The notes under the pieces are model-generated. The model did no database searches, was not told the DNA's origin, and saw only the letters and a list, made by a program, of their open reading frames with translations. From Rhodoglobus sp. (lineage in GTDB: Bacteria; Actinomycetota; Actinomycetes; Actinomycetales; Microbacteriaceae): 64,000 nucleotides of DNA. Below, in pieces: positions 34,983-43,798 of the stretch. Both the position numbers and the translations under genes were made by a program. Location of the stretch: the NCBI GenBank assembly GCA_025463515.1, contig JAODAQ010000016.1:1-64000 (forward strand), given 5' to 3'. Within the stretch, counting starts at the first letter, position 1. Every line of letters begins with the position of its first letter.

Positions 34983-35982
34983 CGACAGCACGGCTCCCGA
35001 GAACGTCGACCACGTCGACCTGGAAGTCGACGGCGTAGCCATGGTCAGGCTCCTCGGAGCACAGGACAGGCTGCTCGCCACTATCGAGAAGCAGTACCCT
35101 CTCGTCGATGTCCACGTGCGGGGCAACCACGTCACGCTCAGCGGCGACCCCGTGCAGGTACAGGCGGCGAAAGTACTGATCGAGGAGCTCATCCACATGG
35201 TTCGCGACGGCGTCGACCTCGGCCCGACCGAGGTGCGGTCGTCCGCGCGCATCCTCGACGCGAAGTCGGGCAGTCCGGCCGAGCTGCTCAGCCAGGCGAT
35301 CCTCACGGCCCGCGGGAAGAGCATCCGGCCCAAGACGCTCGGGCAGAAGGAGTACGTCGACGCGATCGACGAGAACACGATCGTCTTCGGCATCGGCCCC
35401 GCAGGCACCGGCAAGACCTACCTCGCGATGGCGAAGGCCGTGCAGGCGCTGCAGCGCAAGGAGGTCGAGCGGATCATCCTGAGCCGACCGGCCATCGAGG
35501 CGGGCGAGCGGCTGGGATTCCTCCCCGGATCGCTCACGGACAAGATCGACCCCTACCTCCGGCCGCTCTACGACGCCCTCAACGAGATGATGGACCCGGA
35601 CCTCGTGCCCAAGCTGCTCGCCTCTGGCACCGTCGAGGTCGCGCCGCTCGCGTACATGCGCGGCCGCACGCTCAACAACGCGTTCGTGGTTCTGGATGAG
35701 GCGCAGAACACCACTCCAGAGCAGATGAAGATGTTCCTCACCCGGCTCGGGTTCGGCTCGAAGATGGTCATCACGGGCGACGTCACCCAGATCGACCTGC
35801 CGGCCGGGGCATCCGGGCTGCAGTTGGTCACCCGCGTACTCGACGACATCGACGACATCCACTTCGCGCGCCTCACGAGCGCGGATGTCGTGCGGCACAA
35901 CCTCGTGGGCCAGATCGTCGACGCGTACACGAAGTACGACGCCGAATTGCAGCTCGAGAAGTACGAACGGGGCCGTAAGTGA
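34972..35982 (+). CDS. PhoH-like ATPase
   Basis: The product of about 336 residues has an N-terminal KH-like segment and a PhoH P-loop ATPase domain. Walker A is FGIGPAGTGKTYLAMAKAVQAL near residue 142. ERIILSRPAIEAGERLGFLPGSL follows, then Walker B FVVLDEAQNTTPEQMKMFLTRLG and ITGDVTQIDLP. It is a putative RNA helicase or NTPase that often works with YbeY, encoded next. The start is TTG 34972, with GGAAGG 5 nt upstream; ATG 35041 is an alternative that would remove part of the N-terminal domain. The ybeY GTG overlaps its stop. Confidence 0.92.
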   Translation: MASSDSTAPENVDHVDLEVDGVAMVRLLGAQDRLLATIEKQYPLVDVHVRGNHVTLSGDPVQVQAAKVLIEELIHMVRDGVDLGPTEVRSSARILDAKSGSPAELLSQAILTARGKSIRPKTLGQKEYVDAIDENTIVFGIGPAGTGKTYLAMAKAVQALQRKEVERIILSRPAIEAGERLGFLPGSLTDKIDPYLRPLYDALNEMMDPDLVPKLLASGTVEVAPLAYMRGRTLNNAFVVLDEAQNTTPEQMKMFLTRLGFGSKMVITGDVTQIDLPAGASGLQLVTRVLDDIDDIHFARLTSADVVRHNLVGQIVDAYTKYDAELQLEKYERGRK

Positions 35983-36440
35983 GCATCGAGATCAACAACG
36001 AGTCGGGCGTGGATGTCGACGCCGAGGCCGTCCAGCGCCTCGCGATCTACGCCCTCGACCAGATGCACGTGCATCCGGACGCCGAGCTCGCGATCGTCTT
36101 CGTCGACGAGGCAGCGATGGAGCAGCTGCACGTGCAGTGGATGGACGAGCCCGGCCCCACGGACGTGCTGAGCTTCCCGATGGACGAGCTTCGCCCCGGC
36201 AGCGAGGACGCGCTGACCCCCGCGGGCCTGCTCGGCGACATCGTCGTGTGCCCGCAGGTCGCGATCGCGCAGGCCCAGTCCGCCGGCCACAGCCCGCTCG
36301 AGGAGATGCTGCTCCTCACCACCCACGGCATCCTGCACCTGCTCGGCTTCGACCACGCGGAGCCCGAGGAGGAGAAGGAGATGTTCGGCATCCAGCGCGA
36401 CATCCTCGTCGGCTTCGCCCTGGCCGAGCGACGACGGTAG
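35979..36440 (+). CDS. ybeY: Endoribonuclease YbeY (rRNA maturation)
   Basis: The 153-residue product has the zinc-binding HGILHLLGFDHAEPEEEKEMF motif (three His) and TDVLSFPMDE. YbeY is a metal-dependent RNase in 16S rRNA 3' maturation and 70S quality control. The GTG start overlaps the phoH stop. The CNNM-family gene starts 4 bp after its stop. Confidence 0.95.
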   Translation: MSIEINNESGVDVDAEAVQRLAIYALDQMHVHPDAELAIVFVDEAAMEQLHVQWMDEPGPTDVLSFPMDELRPGSEDALTPAGLLGDIVVCPQVAIAQAQSAGHSPLEEMLLLTTHGILHLLGFDHAEPEEEKEMFGIQRDILVGFALAERRR

Positions 36441-36444
36441 CCGC

Positions 36445-37740
36445 ATGGTCGGCATCTTCATCAGCGTCGCGGTGCTGCTCGTCGTCTTCGGCGGCCTGCT
36501 CGCCGCCGCCGATGCCGCCCTCGGGGTGCTGAGCCGCACGGACCTCGCCGAGATCGCCGCGCACAGCCGCTCGCGAAGGTCGCTGCTCGCGATCGCCGCC
36601 GACCCCGGCGCCCACATCAACGCGCTCAACTTCATGCGCATCGTCGCCGAGACGACCGCGGCCGTGCTCATCACCCTCGCCCTCGCATCCGTGTTCGCGG
36701 ATTGGTGGTGGACACTCCTCGCGAGCGCCCTCATCATGACGGGCGCGTCGTTCGTGCTCGTGGGCTCGAGCCCGCGCAGCGTGGGCCGGGCGAACGCGCG
36801 GGCGGTCATGCGGTTCGCGGCACCGATCGTGCGCAGCATCCGTGTCGTCCTCGGCCCGATCGCCGCAGCGCTCGTCGCCCTCGGCAATCGCGTGACGCCC
36901 GGCCGCCCGCCGAGCGCGACGTTCTCCAGTGAGGAGCAGCTGCTCAGCATGGTCGACGAGGCCACGGAGCTCGAGGTGCTCGAGGAGGACGACCGCGAGC
37001 TCAGCCACTCGATCTTCGAGTTCAACGACACCGTCGTGCGCGAGGTGATGATCCCGCGAACGGACATGGTCACGATCGACGCCGAGGCGACGATGGGCGC
37101 CTCCATGGGCCTGTTCCTGAGCAAGGGCATCTCCCGGATGCCCGTGATCGGCGACAACATCGATGAGGTACTCGGGGTGCTGTACCTGCGCGACGTCGCC
37201 CGCGTCGTCTACGAGCAGACCCTCGACGCCGGCACCCTGACCGCCGCGCAGCTCGCCCGCCCCGCCCTCTTCGCGCCCGAGTCGCAGAAGGCCGACAGCC
37301 TGCTGCGCCAGATGCAGCTCGAGTCGAACCACCTCGCGATGGTCGTCGACGAGTACGGCGGCATCGCGGGCCTCGCCACCCTGGAGGACCTCATCGAGGA
37401 GCTCGTGGGCGAGATCTCCGACGAGTACGACCACGAGGTGCCCGAGGTAGAGCAGCTCGGGGAGGGCCGCTACCGGGTCAGTGCGCGGCTCGCGATCGAC
37501 GAGCTCGGCGACCTGTTCGGCCTCGAGCTCGAGGACGACGAGGTCGACTCCGTGGGCGGCCTCATCACGAAGGTGCTCGGGCACCTGCCCACCGCGGGCG
37601 CGTCGGCCGAGTTCTCCGGCCTCATCCTCACCGCCGACCGCACCGAGGGCCGCCGCAAGCGGCTCAGCACAGTGCTCGTCGAGCGCGACTCGGCACTCAT
37701 CGACGCGCAGGACGCGTTCAACAGCAAGGACACCGAATGA
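36445..37740 (+). CDS. Hemolysin C/CorC-type CNNM transporter family protein
   Basis: The 431-residue product has an N-terminal DUF21 (CNNM) membrane domain of about four helices (residues 1-140). Two CBS domains follow (VMIPRTDMVTIDAEATM, then MAMVVDEYGGIAGLATLEDLIEELVGEISDEYD) and a C-terminal CorC_HlyC domain with YRVSARLAIDEL and TKVLGHLP. Family members move Mg2+ or related divalent cations or control their balance. The gene lies between ybeY and era, a usual position. Its stop overlaps the era start (ATGA). Confidence 0.92.
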   Translation: MVGIFISVAVLLVVFGGLLAAADAALGVLSRTDLAEIAAHSRSRRSLLAIAADPGAHINALNFMRIVAETTAAVLITLALASVFADWWWTLLASALIMTGASFVLVGSSPRSVGRANARAVMRFAAPIVRSIRVVLGPIAAALVALGNRVTPGRPPSATFSSEEQLLSMVDEATELEVLEEDDRELSHSIFEFNDTVVREVMIPRTDMVTIDAEATMGASMGLFLSKGISRMPVIGDNIDEVLGVLYLRDVARVVYEQTLDAGTLTAAQLARPALFAPESQKADSLLRQMQLESNHLAMVVDEYGGIAGLATLEDLIEELVGEISDEYDHEVPEVEQLGEGRYRVSARLAIDELGDLFGLELEDDEVDSVGGLITKVLGHLPTAGASAEFSGLILTADRTEGRRKRLSTVLVERDSALIDAQDAFNSKDTE

Positions 37741-38624
37741 CTTTCAGAGCAGGCTTCGTCTCGTTCGTCGGGCGGCCCAATGTGGGCAAGTCCACGCTGA
37801 CCAATGCGCTGGTGGGGGAGAAGGTGGCGATCACCTCCTCGAAGCCGCAGACCACGCGCCGCGCCATCCGGGGCATCGTGCACCTGGCGGGCGGGCAGCT
37901 CATCATCGTCGACACCCCCGGGATGCACCGGCCGCGCACCCTGCTGGGCGAGCGCCTCAACAGCATCGTGCAGGACACGCTCGCCGAGGTCGACGTGATC
38001 GGCCTCTGCCTGCCGGCGAACGAGAAGATCGGGCCCGGCGACCGGTACATCAACGAGCAGCTGGACTCCTTCCCGCGGGCGAAGAAGGTCGCGATCGTCA
38101 CCAAGATCGACGCGTCATCCCGCCCGGGCGTTGCCGAGCAGCTGCAGGCGGTGTCCGAGCTGCGCGACTGGGACGCGATCATCCCGATCTCGTCCTTCGA
38201 CAAGGTGCAGCTCGACATCCTCGGCACCGAGCTCGTGAAGCTCATGCCGCTCTCCGAGGCCCTGTACCCGGATGACGCGACAACCGACGAGACGACTGAA
38301 TCGCGGGTCTCGGAGCTCATCCGCGAGGCCGTGCTCGAGGGCGTGATGGACGAGCTGCCGCACTCGATCGCCGTCACGATCGACGACATGATCGAGAGCG
38401 AGTCGAAAGACCTGCTCGAGATCTACGCCAACCTCTTCGTGGAGCGCGACAGCCAGAAGGGCATTATCATCGGCCACCAGGGCCAGCGGCTGCAGGATGT
38501 CGGCGCCCGCGCCCGCGTCGAGATCGAGAAGCTGCTGGGCCGCAAGGTGTTCCTCTCCCTGCGCGTGAAGGTCGCGAGGGAGTGGCAGCGCGACGCGAAG
38601 CAGCTGGGGCGCCTGGGGTTCTAG
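37737..38624 (+). CDS. era: GTPase Era
   Basis: The 295-residue product has G1 GRPNVGKSTLTNAL, G3 DTPGMHRP, G4 TKID and a C-terminal KH domain with ERDSQKGIIIGHQGQRLQDVGARARVEIEKLLGRKVFLSLRVKV. Era binds the 3' end of 16S rRNA during 30S assembly. The ATG overlaps the stop of the CNNM gene. It is the last gene of the conserved block; an inverted repeat of family D begins 5 bp past its stop. Confidence 0.96.
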   Translation: MTFRAGFVSFVGRPNVGKSTLTNALVGEKVAITSSKPQTTRRAIRGIVHLAGGQLIIVDTPGMHRPRTLLGERLNSIVQDTLAEVDVIGLCLPANEKIGPGDRYINEQLDSFPRAKKVAIVTKIDASSRPGVAEQLQAVSELRDWDAIIPISSFDKVQLDILGTELVKLMPLSEALYPDDATTDETTESRVSELIREAVLEGVMDELPHSIAVTIDDMIESESKDLLEIYANLFVERDSQKGIIIGHQGQRLQDVGARARVEIEKLLGRKVFLSLRVKVAREWQRDAKQLGRLGF

Positions 38625-38628
38625 CCGT

Positions 38629-38681
38629 GAGAAGCCACTTGCTACCCGCACAGGGGACGCCTCGGTAACAGGTGGCTTCTC
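38629..38681. repeat. Inverted repeat family D (18-bp arms)
   Basis: GAGAAGCCACTTGCTACC (38629-38646) and GGTAACAGGTGGCTTCTC (38664-38681) are inverted with 2 mismatches and a 17-nt loop. It starts 5 bp past the era stop. No second copy was seen in the window. Confidence 0.82.
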
Positions 38682-38746
38682 GAACGGTTTTCAACGGGAA
38701 CCGCGAGAAGGGATGCTCCGGGCCGGCGCCTCGCGAAGCTGGGAAC

Positions 38747-39676
38747 ATGACGCTCCCGCCGCAGCTCTCAGCTGTACCTTTCACCGTGGAGGAGGCGCGC
38801 GAGGCGGGAGTGCCCTATGCGCGACTGCGGCGACCCGACCTCTCTGCTCCCTTCCGCGGTGTTCGGAGCGCGGTCGCGCCCGTGACCATGCTGGATCGCT
38901 CGCGCGCCTTCGCACCGAGGCTGCGCGCGGGCCAGGCATTCTGCGGGCTCTCGGCGGCCGCGCTCTGGGGCATGTGGCTCCCTGCGCACAGTGACGAGTG
39001 CGACATCGAGGTGCTGGCCATTCATCCCGCTCGCGCGCCTCGGATGCGCGGGGTACGCGGTCATCATGCGATCGAAGCGTCCTTGGCGCTTCTCGAGGCG
39101 ACTCCGGTCACGGCGGCCGCTGAGACGTGGTGCGCGCTCGCGGAGGTGCTCGCCCTCGATGACCTCGTCGCAGCAGGCGACAGCCTCGTTCGACGGAAAG
39201 GGCCGAGATGCACGATGGACGATCTCGTTACGGCGGTTCTAAAGGGTCGGGGTCGGCGGGCGATGTCTCTTGCGCGACGGGCGCTGCCCCTGGTCCGGGC
39301 ACGATGCGACTCCCCGAAGGAAACGGCCTTGAGGCTGCTCCTTGCCCGCGCCGGTCTGCCCGAACCCGAGGTGAATGCGCTGGTCTCGGAGGCGGGCGAG
39401 CGCGAGCGCTTCGGGGATCTGGTATTCCGGGAGTGGCGCGTCATCGCGGAGTACGACGGCGGTCATCACCGCACGAGTGCGCGGCAGTTCGCCGCGGACG
39501 TGCGCCGCTTGGAGGAGCTCGCGAGAGCGGGATGGACGGTCATCCGTGTTTTCGCCCCGGACTTTGACGACCCCGCTGGCGTCGTGAGGCGCGTCGAGAC
39601 GGCTCTTCATGATCGCGGATGGCGCCGAAACGCCCCGAAAAGCCATCTGTTGCGCGCGTCTCCCAGGTCACGGTAA
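38747..39676 (+). CDS. DUF559 endonuclease-like domain protein with AbiEi-like N-terminus
   Basis: The 309-residue product has two parts. The N-terminal 180 residues resemble AbiEi-type antitoxin/HTH proteins (FTVEEAREAGVPYARLRRPDL, then FCGLSAAALWGMWLP). The C-terminal part is DUF559 (VSR/PD-(D/E)xK-like): LVFREWRVIAEYDGGHHRTSARQFAADVRRLEELARAGWTVIRVF. This combination is frequent in actinobacteria and has no established function; no AbiEii toxin gene is adjacent. ATG 38747 has GAAGCT 6 nt upstream. Codon use is less biased than in the era block, which may indicate acquired DNA. Confidence 0.8.
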   Translation: MTLPPQLSAVPFTVEEAREAGVPYARLRRPDLSAPFRGVRSAVAPVTMLDRSRAFAPRLRAGQAFCGLSAAALWGMWLPAHSDECDIEVLAIHPARAPRMRGVRGHHAIEASLALLEATPVTAAAETWCALAEVLALDDLVAAGDSLVRRKGPRCTMDDLVTAVLKGRGRRAMSLARRALPLVRARCDSPKETALRLLLARAGLPEPEVNALVSEAGERERFGDLVFREWRVIAEYDGGHHRTSARQFAADVRRLEELARAGWTVIRVFAPDFDDPAGVVRRVETALHDRGWRRNAPKSHLLRASPRSR

Positions 39677-39757
39677 CAACTGGAATCTCGGGAGGGTCCT
39701 CGTACATCTGACGGATGATTTCGGACGGCAGACGCCTCGTAGGCCTGGAGAGCCGCA

Positions 39758-39770
39758 TACGGTTGACTCC
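39758..39770 (+). promoter_or_regulatory. Candidate -10 (TACGGT) for the histidine kinase gene
   Basis: TACGGT at 39758-39763 followed by 7 nt and ATG at 39771. Confidence 0.45.
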
Positions 39771-40889
39771 ATGTTCCGCCGCCTGACCCCGACCCAGCTC
39801 ACGGTCGACATCGGCGTGGCGGTGCTGTGCCTCTTGGTGCGCAACAGCATGTCGTTCGAGAACCTCGCGATGTGGTTCGTGGTCGTGCTCATGGCGGCGG
39901 CCCTCGCGATCCGCCGGCTCAGCCCGGGGCTCGCGCTCGTGGTGGCGTGGGTCGGCGCGGTGGTGCAGATGGTCTCGATGCTGCCGCCGGATGCGTCGAA
40001 CGTGGCGATCCTCGCCGTGCTGTTCGCGACCGCGCGGTACGGCGGCCGCATCGTCCGCTGGACCGGTCTTGCCTCGGCCCTGAGCGGCGCGGTCATCGCC
40101 AGCGCGTACACCGTACTCGTCACCACCATCTTCGGCGCCACGGTCGACTTCCCGCTCTTCTTCCGCGCGTTCGCGGTGAGCCTGCTCGGTGCGGTCGCGG
40201 TTCTCGGCCTCAGCTGGACGCTCGGCCTCCTCTGGCGCACGTGGGACACCGCGCGCCAGATCCGGCGCGACAAGCTCGCCGCTGAGCAGTCGATGATCGT
40301 CGAGCAGGAGCGCAACCGCATCGCGCGCGACATGCACGACGTCGTCGCGCACTCGTTGGCGGTCGTGATCGCGCAGGCCGACGGCGCCCGGTACGCGGGC
40401 GACAAGGACACCACGGATGCCGCGCTCACCACGATCGCGTCGACAGCCCGGGAGGCGCTCGCCGATGTGCGGCTGCTGCTCGGCCAGCTCCGCCACAGCC
40501 AGGAGGAGGGGCCGCAGCCCGCGCTAGCGGACCTCGACCGCCTGGTCGGGCAGCTGCGCGCCTCCGGACTCGTGGTGGCCGTCGAGCGCCGCGGCACGCC
40601 GCTGCAGCTCGCCGCCGGGCGCGATCTCGCGCTCTACCGCATCGTGCAGGAGGCGCTCACGAACGCGCTGCGCCACGGCGACACGGACGAGGAGGCGGTC
40701 GTGCTCATCGAGTGGGGGCCGGATGCCGCATCCCTCACAGTCTCGAACGCGCTCAAGCTCCCGGCGCGCGAGCCTCGCCCCGGCCACGGCCTCGCGGGCA
40801 TGCGCGAGCGCGCGCTCCTCGTCGGCGGGACGCTCGAGGCCGGCGCTCAGAACGACCACTGGGTCGTGTCGGCAAGGATCCCGGCGTGA
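39771..40889 (+). CDS. NarL-type sensor histidine kinase (HisKA_3)
   Basis: The 372-residue product has four to five N-terminal transmembrane helices (about residues 10-150), a HisKA_3 dimerisation domain with the phospho-acceptor His in RNRIARDMHDVVAHSLAVV (about residue 189), and a HATPase_c domain with YRIVQEALTNALRHG and GHGLAGMRERALLVGG. It lacks a large extracellular sensor, so it may sense membrane or cell-wall stress like LiaS/DesK types. Its stop overlaps the start of the cognate response regulator. An ABC pair follows and is the likely target. Confidence 0.92.
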   Translation: MFRRLTPTQLTVDIGVAVLCLLVRNSMSFENLAMWFVVVLMAAALAIRRLSPGLALVVAWVGAVVQMVSMLPPDASNVAILAVLFATARYGGRIVRWTGLASALSGAVIASAYTVLVTTIFGATVDFPLFFRAFAVSLLGAVAVLGLSWTLGLLWRTWDTARQIRRDKLAAEQSMIVEQERNRIARDMHDVVAHSLAVVIAQADGARYAGDKDTTDAALTTIASTAREALADVRLLLGQLRHSQEEGPQPALADLDRLVGQLRASGLVVAVERRGTPLQLAAGRDLALYRIVQEALTNALRHGDTDEEAVVLIEWGPDAASLTVSNALKLPAREPRPGHGLAGMRERALLVGGTLEAGAQNDHWVVSARIPA

Positions 40890-41524
40890 TCCGGGTCGCG
40901 CTGGTCGACGACCAGGCACTGTTCCGCGCGGGCATCCGGATGCTCGTGTCGTCGCAGCCCGACCTCGAGTTCGTGGGGGAGGCCGGTGACGGCTCCGCGG
41001 GCGTCGCGATGGCGGCGGAGACCAAGCCCGACGTGATCCTGATGGACATCCGGATGCCGGTCATGGACGGCATCGAGGCGACCAAGCTGATCGTGGCATC
41101 CGGCCCGAAGCCGCCGCGCATCGTGGTGCTCACGACCTTCGACCTCGACGAGGCCGCCGCGCGGGCGATCCGCGGGGGCGCGAGCGGGTTCATCCTCAAG
41201 GACGCCGACCCCGAGCTGCTGCTCGCCGCGATCAGGGCCGTGCACTCGGGCAGCTCGGTGATCGCGGCATCCGCGACCCGGGAGCTGTTCGAGCACTTCG
41301 GCGAGCAGTCGTCGACCGAGCCCGCCGCCTTCGCGACCCTCACGGCGCGCGAGCGCGAGATCTTCCTGCTCGCGGCCCGGGGCCTCAGCAACTCCGAGAT
41401 CGCGAAGACCGAGTTCCTCAGCGAGGCGACGGTCAAGACGCATATCAGCCGCGTCCTCGGCAAGCTCGGCCTGCGCGACCGCGTCCAGCTCGTCGTGTAC
41501 GCCTACGAGAACAGGCTCGCGTAG
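40886..41524 (+). CDS. NarL/LuxR-type response regulator
   Basis: The 212-residue product has a receiver domain beginning IRVALVDDQALFRAGIRML with the phospho-acceptor Asp in VILMDIRMPVMDG (about residue 53). The C-terminal LuxR HTH is TAREREIFLLAARGLSNSEIAKTEFLSEATVKTHISRVLGKLGLRDRVQ. GTG 40886 overlaps the kinase stop. It should control the ABC genes starting 73 bp downstream; no binding site was identified. Confidence 0.93.
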   Translation: MIRVALVDDQALFRAGIRMLVSSQPDLEFVGEAGDGSAGVAMAAETKPDVILMDIRMPVMDGIEATKLIVASGPKPPRIVVLTTFDLDEAAARAIRGGASGFILKDADPELLLAAIRAVHSGSSVIAASATRELFEHFGEQSSTEPAAFATLTAREREIFLLAARGLSNSEIAKTEFLSEATVKTHISRVLGKLGLRDRVQLVVYAYENRLA

Positions 41525-41585
41525 GTCATCCCTCCGATGTAGGGAGCCGCGACGTGCGGCCGATTCGGCCCGGATGCCGCGTCCC

Positions 41586-41597
41586 TAGCGTTGGAGT
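41586..41597 (+). promoter_or_regulatory. Candidate -10 (TAGCGT) for leaderless ABC ATPase gene
   Basis: TAGCGT at 41586-41591 followed by 6 nt and the ATG at 41598. Confidence 0.55.
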
Positions 41598-42371
41598 ATG
41601 ACCACTCCAGACAGCATCACCCCCGACTCCCTCGGCCTCGTCGCCCGGGTCGCCCAGCTCACGAAGTCCTACGGTGCCGGATCGACCACGGTCACTGCCC
41701 TCGACGACGTGTCGATCGGCATCCGCAAGGGCGAGTTCACCGCGATCATGGGGCCGAGCGGCTCCGGCAAGTCCACGCTCATGCACATCATGGCCGGACT
41801 CGACACCGCGACGACCGGCCGCGTGTGGATCGGCAACACCGAGATCACGGGCCTCGAGGACACCGAGCTCACGATGATCCGCCGCCGACGGGTGGGATTC
41901 GTGTTCCAGTCGTTCAACCTGGTGCCGACGCTCGACATCGAGGGGAACATCCTGCTCCCGTTCGAGCTGGACGGCCGCAAGCCGACGACCGCCGAGCGCG
42001 CCTGGATCGACGAGCTCATCGGCTCCCTCGGCCTCGGCGACCGGCTGCGCCACCGCCCGTACGAGCTCTCCGGCGGGCAGCAGCAGCGCGTCGCGATCGC
42101 CCGCGCGCTGGGCTCGCGCCCGCAGCTCGTGTTCGCGGACGAGCCGACCGGCAACCTCGACTCGCGCACGAGCCGCGAGGTGCTGTCACTCCTCGCGGCG
42201 GCGGCGTCGACGTACGGCCAGAGCATCGCGATGGTCACCCACGACCCGGTGGCGGCGAGCTTCGCCGACCGCATCCTCTTCCTCGCCGACGGCAAGCTCG
42301 TCGAAGACCGCGGCCGCTCGACGGCCGCCGAGATCAGCAGCTACATGCTGGGCATGGAGACTGTCGCATGA
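41598..42371 (+). CDS. ABC transporter ATP-binding protein (MacB/LolD type)
   Basis: The 257-residue ATPase has Walker A GPSGSGKSTLMHIMAGLD, the MacB-type FVFQSFNLVPTLDIEGNILLPFELDG, signature YELSGGQQQRVAIARALG and Walker B LVFADEPTGNLDS. It pairs with the FtsX-like permease encoded next, which overlaps its stop. Such pairs are mechanotransmission exporters or lipoprotein/antimicrobial peptide systems and are often controlled by the adjacent two-component system, as here. Confidence 0.92.
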   Translation: MTTPDSITPDSLGLVARVAQLTKSYGAGSTTVTALDDVSIGIRKGEFTAIMGPSGSGKSTLMHIMAGLDTATTGRVWIGNTEITGLEDTELTMIRRRRVGFVFQSFNLVPTLDIEGNILLPFELDGRKPTTAERAWIDELIGSLGLGDRLRHRPYELSGGQQQRVAIARALGSRPQLVFADEPTGNLDSRTSREVLSLLAAAASTYGQSIAMVTHDPVAASFADRILFLADGKLVEDRGRSTAAEISSYMLGMETVA

Positions 42372-43768
42372 ACCGCTTCGTGATCCGCGAGCACGGCTCG
42401 AGCATCCTGGTCAGCGCCCTGAGCGCCGCGTTCGGCGTCTCGCTCCTGCAGGTGACCGGCAATCTCGCGGTGCTCCTGGCCGCCGACGACGTGACGGGCT
42501 CCAGCAAGACTGTCGCGCTGATGCTCGGCATCGTCGCGATCGTCTTCATCGTCATCTCCACCTACGTCGGGGCGATCGTCACGGCGAACACCTTCGCGAC
42601 GATCATCGCCGGGCGCACGCGCAGCATCGCCCTCATGCGGCTGATCGGCTCGACTGCGGCGGCCCAGCGCCGCGCGGTCGCCAAGGAGGGCCTCCTCGTC
42701 GGTGTGATCGGCGTCGTCATCGGGGCCGTGGTGGGAACTCTCACCACCCTGGTGACGGTGCTCGTCGCGGTCGGGACGAAGTTCATCCCCGACCTGCCGT
42801 ACACGTACTTCGAGCCCGTGCTCCTGGTGCCCGTCGTGGGCGTCATCCTCACCACCTGGATCGCGTCATGGGTCGGCTCGCGGCGCGTGCTGCTGGTCTC
42901 ACCGATGCAGGCCACCGGCGCCGCGCAAGAGGCCAGCCGCGAGGAGGCCGCGGGGCACCGCGGGCGCAACGCGGCGGCCATCGCCCTGTTCGTCATCGGC
43001 GTCGCCCTGCTCGCCCTCGGCATCGTGGTGGGCTTCATCAACCCGGCCGGCGTGCTCATCGGCGTCGTCGGCGGGGTGGTGTCGTTCAGCGGCCTCATCC
43101 TCGGGGCCCAACTGGTCATGCCGCCCGCCCTCCGGTTCGTGGGCAGGCTGCTCGGCTCGAGCCCCTCCGCCCGCCTCGCGGCCGAGAACGCCGTCCGCTA
43201 CCCCGAGCGCAGCTCGCGCACCACCATCGGCCTCGTGATCGGCGTCACCCTCGTGACGACGTTCGCCGTCGCGGTCGGCAGCTTCCAGCGGATCATCGAG
43301 GAGGCCCAGCGCGCCCAGCCAGAGATCTACCAGGGCACCGACCAGACGCTGCTCGTCGTGGTCACGATCTTCTCGGTGCTCATCGGCTTCAGCGCCCTCA
43401 TCGCCGCGGTGGGCATGGTGAACAACCTGTCGCTGAGCGTGCTGCAGCGCACCCGCGAGCTCGGCCTGCTGCGTGCACTCGGATTCACCGCCCGCCAGTT
43501 GCGCGCGATGATCCGGGCGGAGGCCGCCCAGCTGACGATCGCGGCGATCCTCGTGGGCCTCGTGCTCGGCATCTTCTACGGCTGGGCGGGCGCCCAGTCG
43601 CTGCTGGGCACCATCAACGGAGCGCCCGGGCTCGTGGTGCCGGTAGTGCCCCTGTGGCTGCTCGCGGTCGTGGCGGTCTCGGCAGCCGTGCTGACCGTGG
43701 TCGCCTCTGTAGCGCCCACCCGCCGGGCGACTTGCATCGCCCCGGTCGTCGCCCTCGCGGTCGACTGA
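42368..43768 (+). CDS. FtsX-like ABC transporter permease
   Basis: The 466-residue membrane protein has two FtsX modules. The first is IVFIVISTYVGAIVTANTFATIIAGRTRSIALMRLIGSTAAAQRRAVAKEG. The C-terminal one is VVTIFSVLIGFSALIAAVGMVNNLSLSVLQRTRELGLLRALGFTARQLRAMIRAEA, ending VASVAPTRRATCIAPVVALAVD. There are about eight predicted helices. Unlike classical MacB it has no large periplasmic domain between the first two helices. ATG 42368 overlaps the ATPase stop. The pair forms a complete exporter with unknown cargo. Confidence 0.9.
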   Translation: MNRFVIREHGSSILVSALSAAFGVSLLQVTGNLAVLLAADDVTGSSKTVALMLGIVAIVFIVISTYVGAIVTANTFATIIAGRTRSIALMRLIGSTAAAQRRAVAKEGLLVGVIGVVIGAVVGTLTTLVTVLVAVGTKFIPDLPYTYFEPVLLVPVVGVILTTWIASWVGSRRVLLVSPMQATGAAQEASREEAAGHRGRNAAAIALFVIGVALLALGIVVGFINPAGVLIGVVGGVVSFSGLILGAQLVMPPALRFVGRLLGSSPSARLAAENAVRYPERSSRTTIGLVIGVTLVTTFAVAVGSFQRIIEEAQRAQPEIYQGTDQTLLVVVTIFSVLIGFSALIAAVGMVNNLSLSVLQRTRELGLLRALGFTARQLRAMIRAEAAQLTIAAILVGLVLGIFYGWAGAQSLLGTINGAPGLVVPVVPLWLLAVVAVSAAVLTVVASVAPTRRATCIAPVVALAVD

Positions 43769-43785
43769 GCTCATCGGGCCCGCCG

Positions 43786-43798
43786 TAGACTCGTGCGC
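43786..43798 (+). promoter_or_regulatory. Candidate -10 (TAGACT) for the AfsR-like regulator gene
   Basis: TAGACT at 43786-43791 with 7 nt to GTG 43799. This geometry favours GTG 43799 over the in-frame GTG at 43793. Confidence 0.5.

Noticed and set aside
38747-39676. An abortive-infection toxin-antitoxin system around the AbiEi-like protein
   Set aside because: No AbiEii-type nucleotidyltransferase gene is adjacent, and the C-terminal domain is DUF559; it stands alone.
39758-39763. -35 boxes for the leaderless promoters
   Set aside because: At 16-19 bp upstream of most TANNNT hexamers no TTGACA-like sequence could be read reliably, so none were annotated except at 52069-52074 and 59114-59119.
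41598-43768. A bacitracin-type BceAB module
   Set aside because: The permease lacks the large extracellular loop of BceB, and the kinase is of the NarL/HisKA_3 type, so only a general MacB/FtsX-type assignment is justified.
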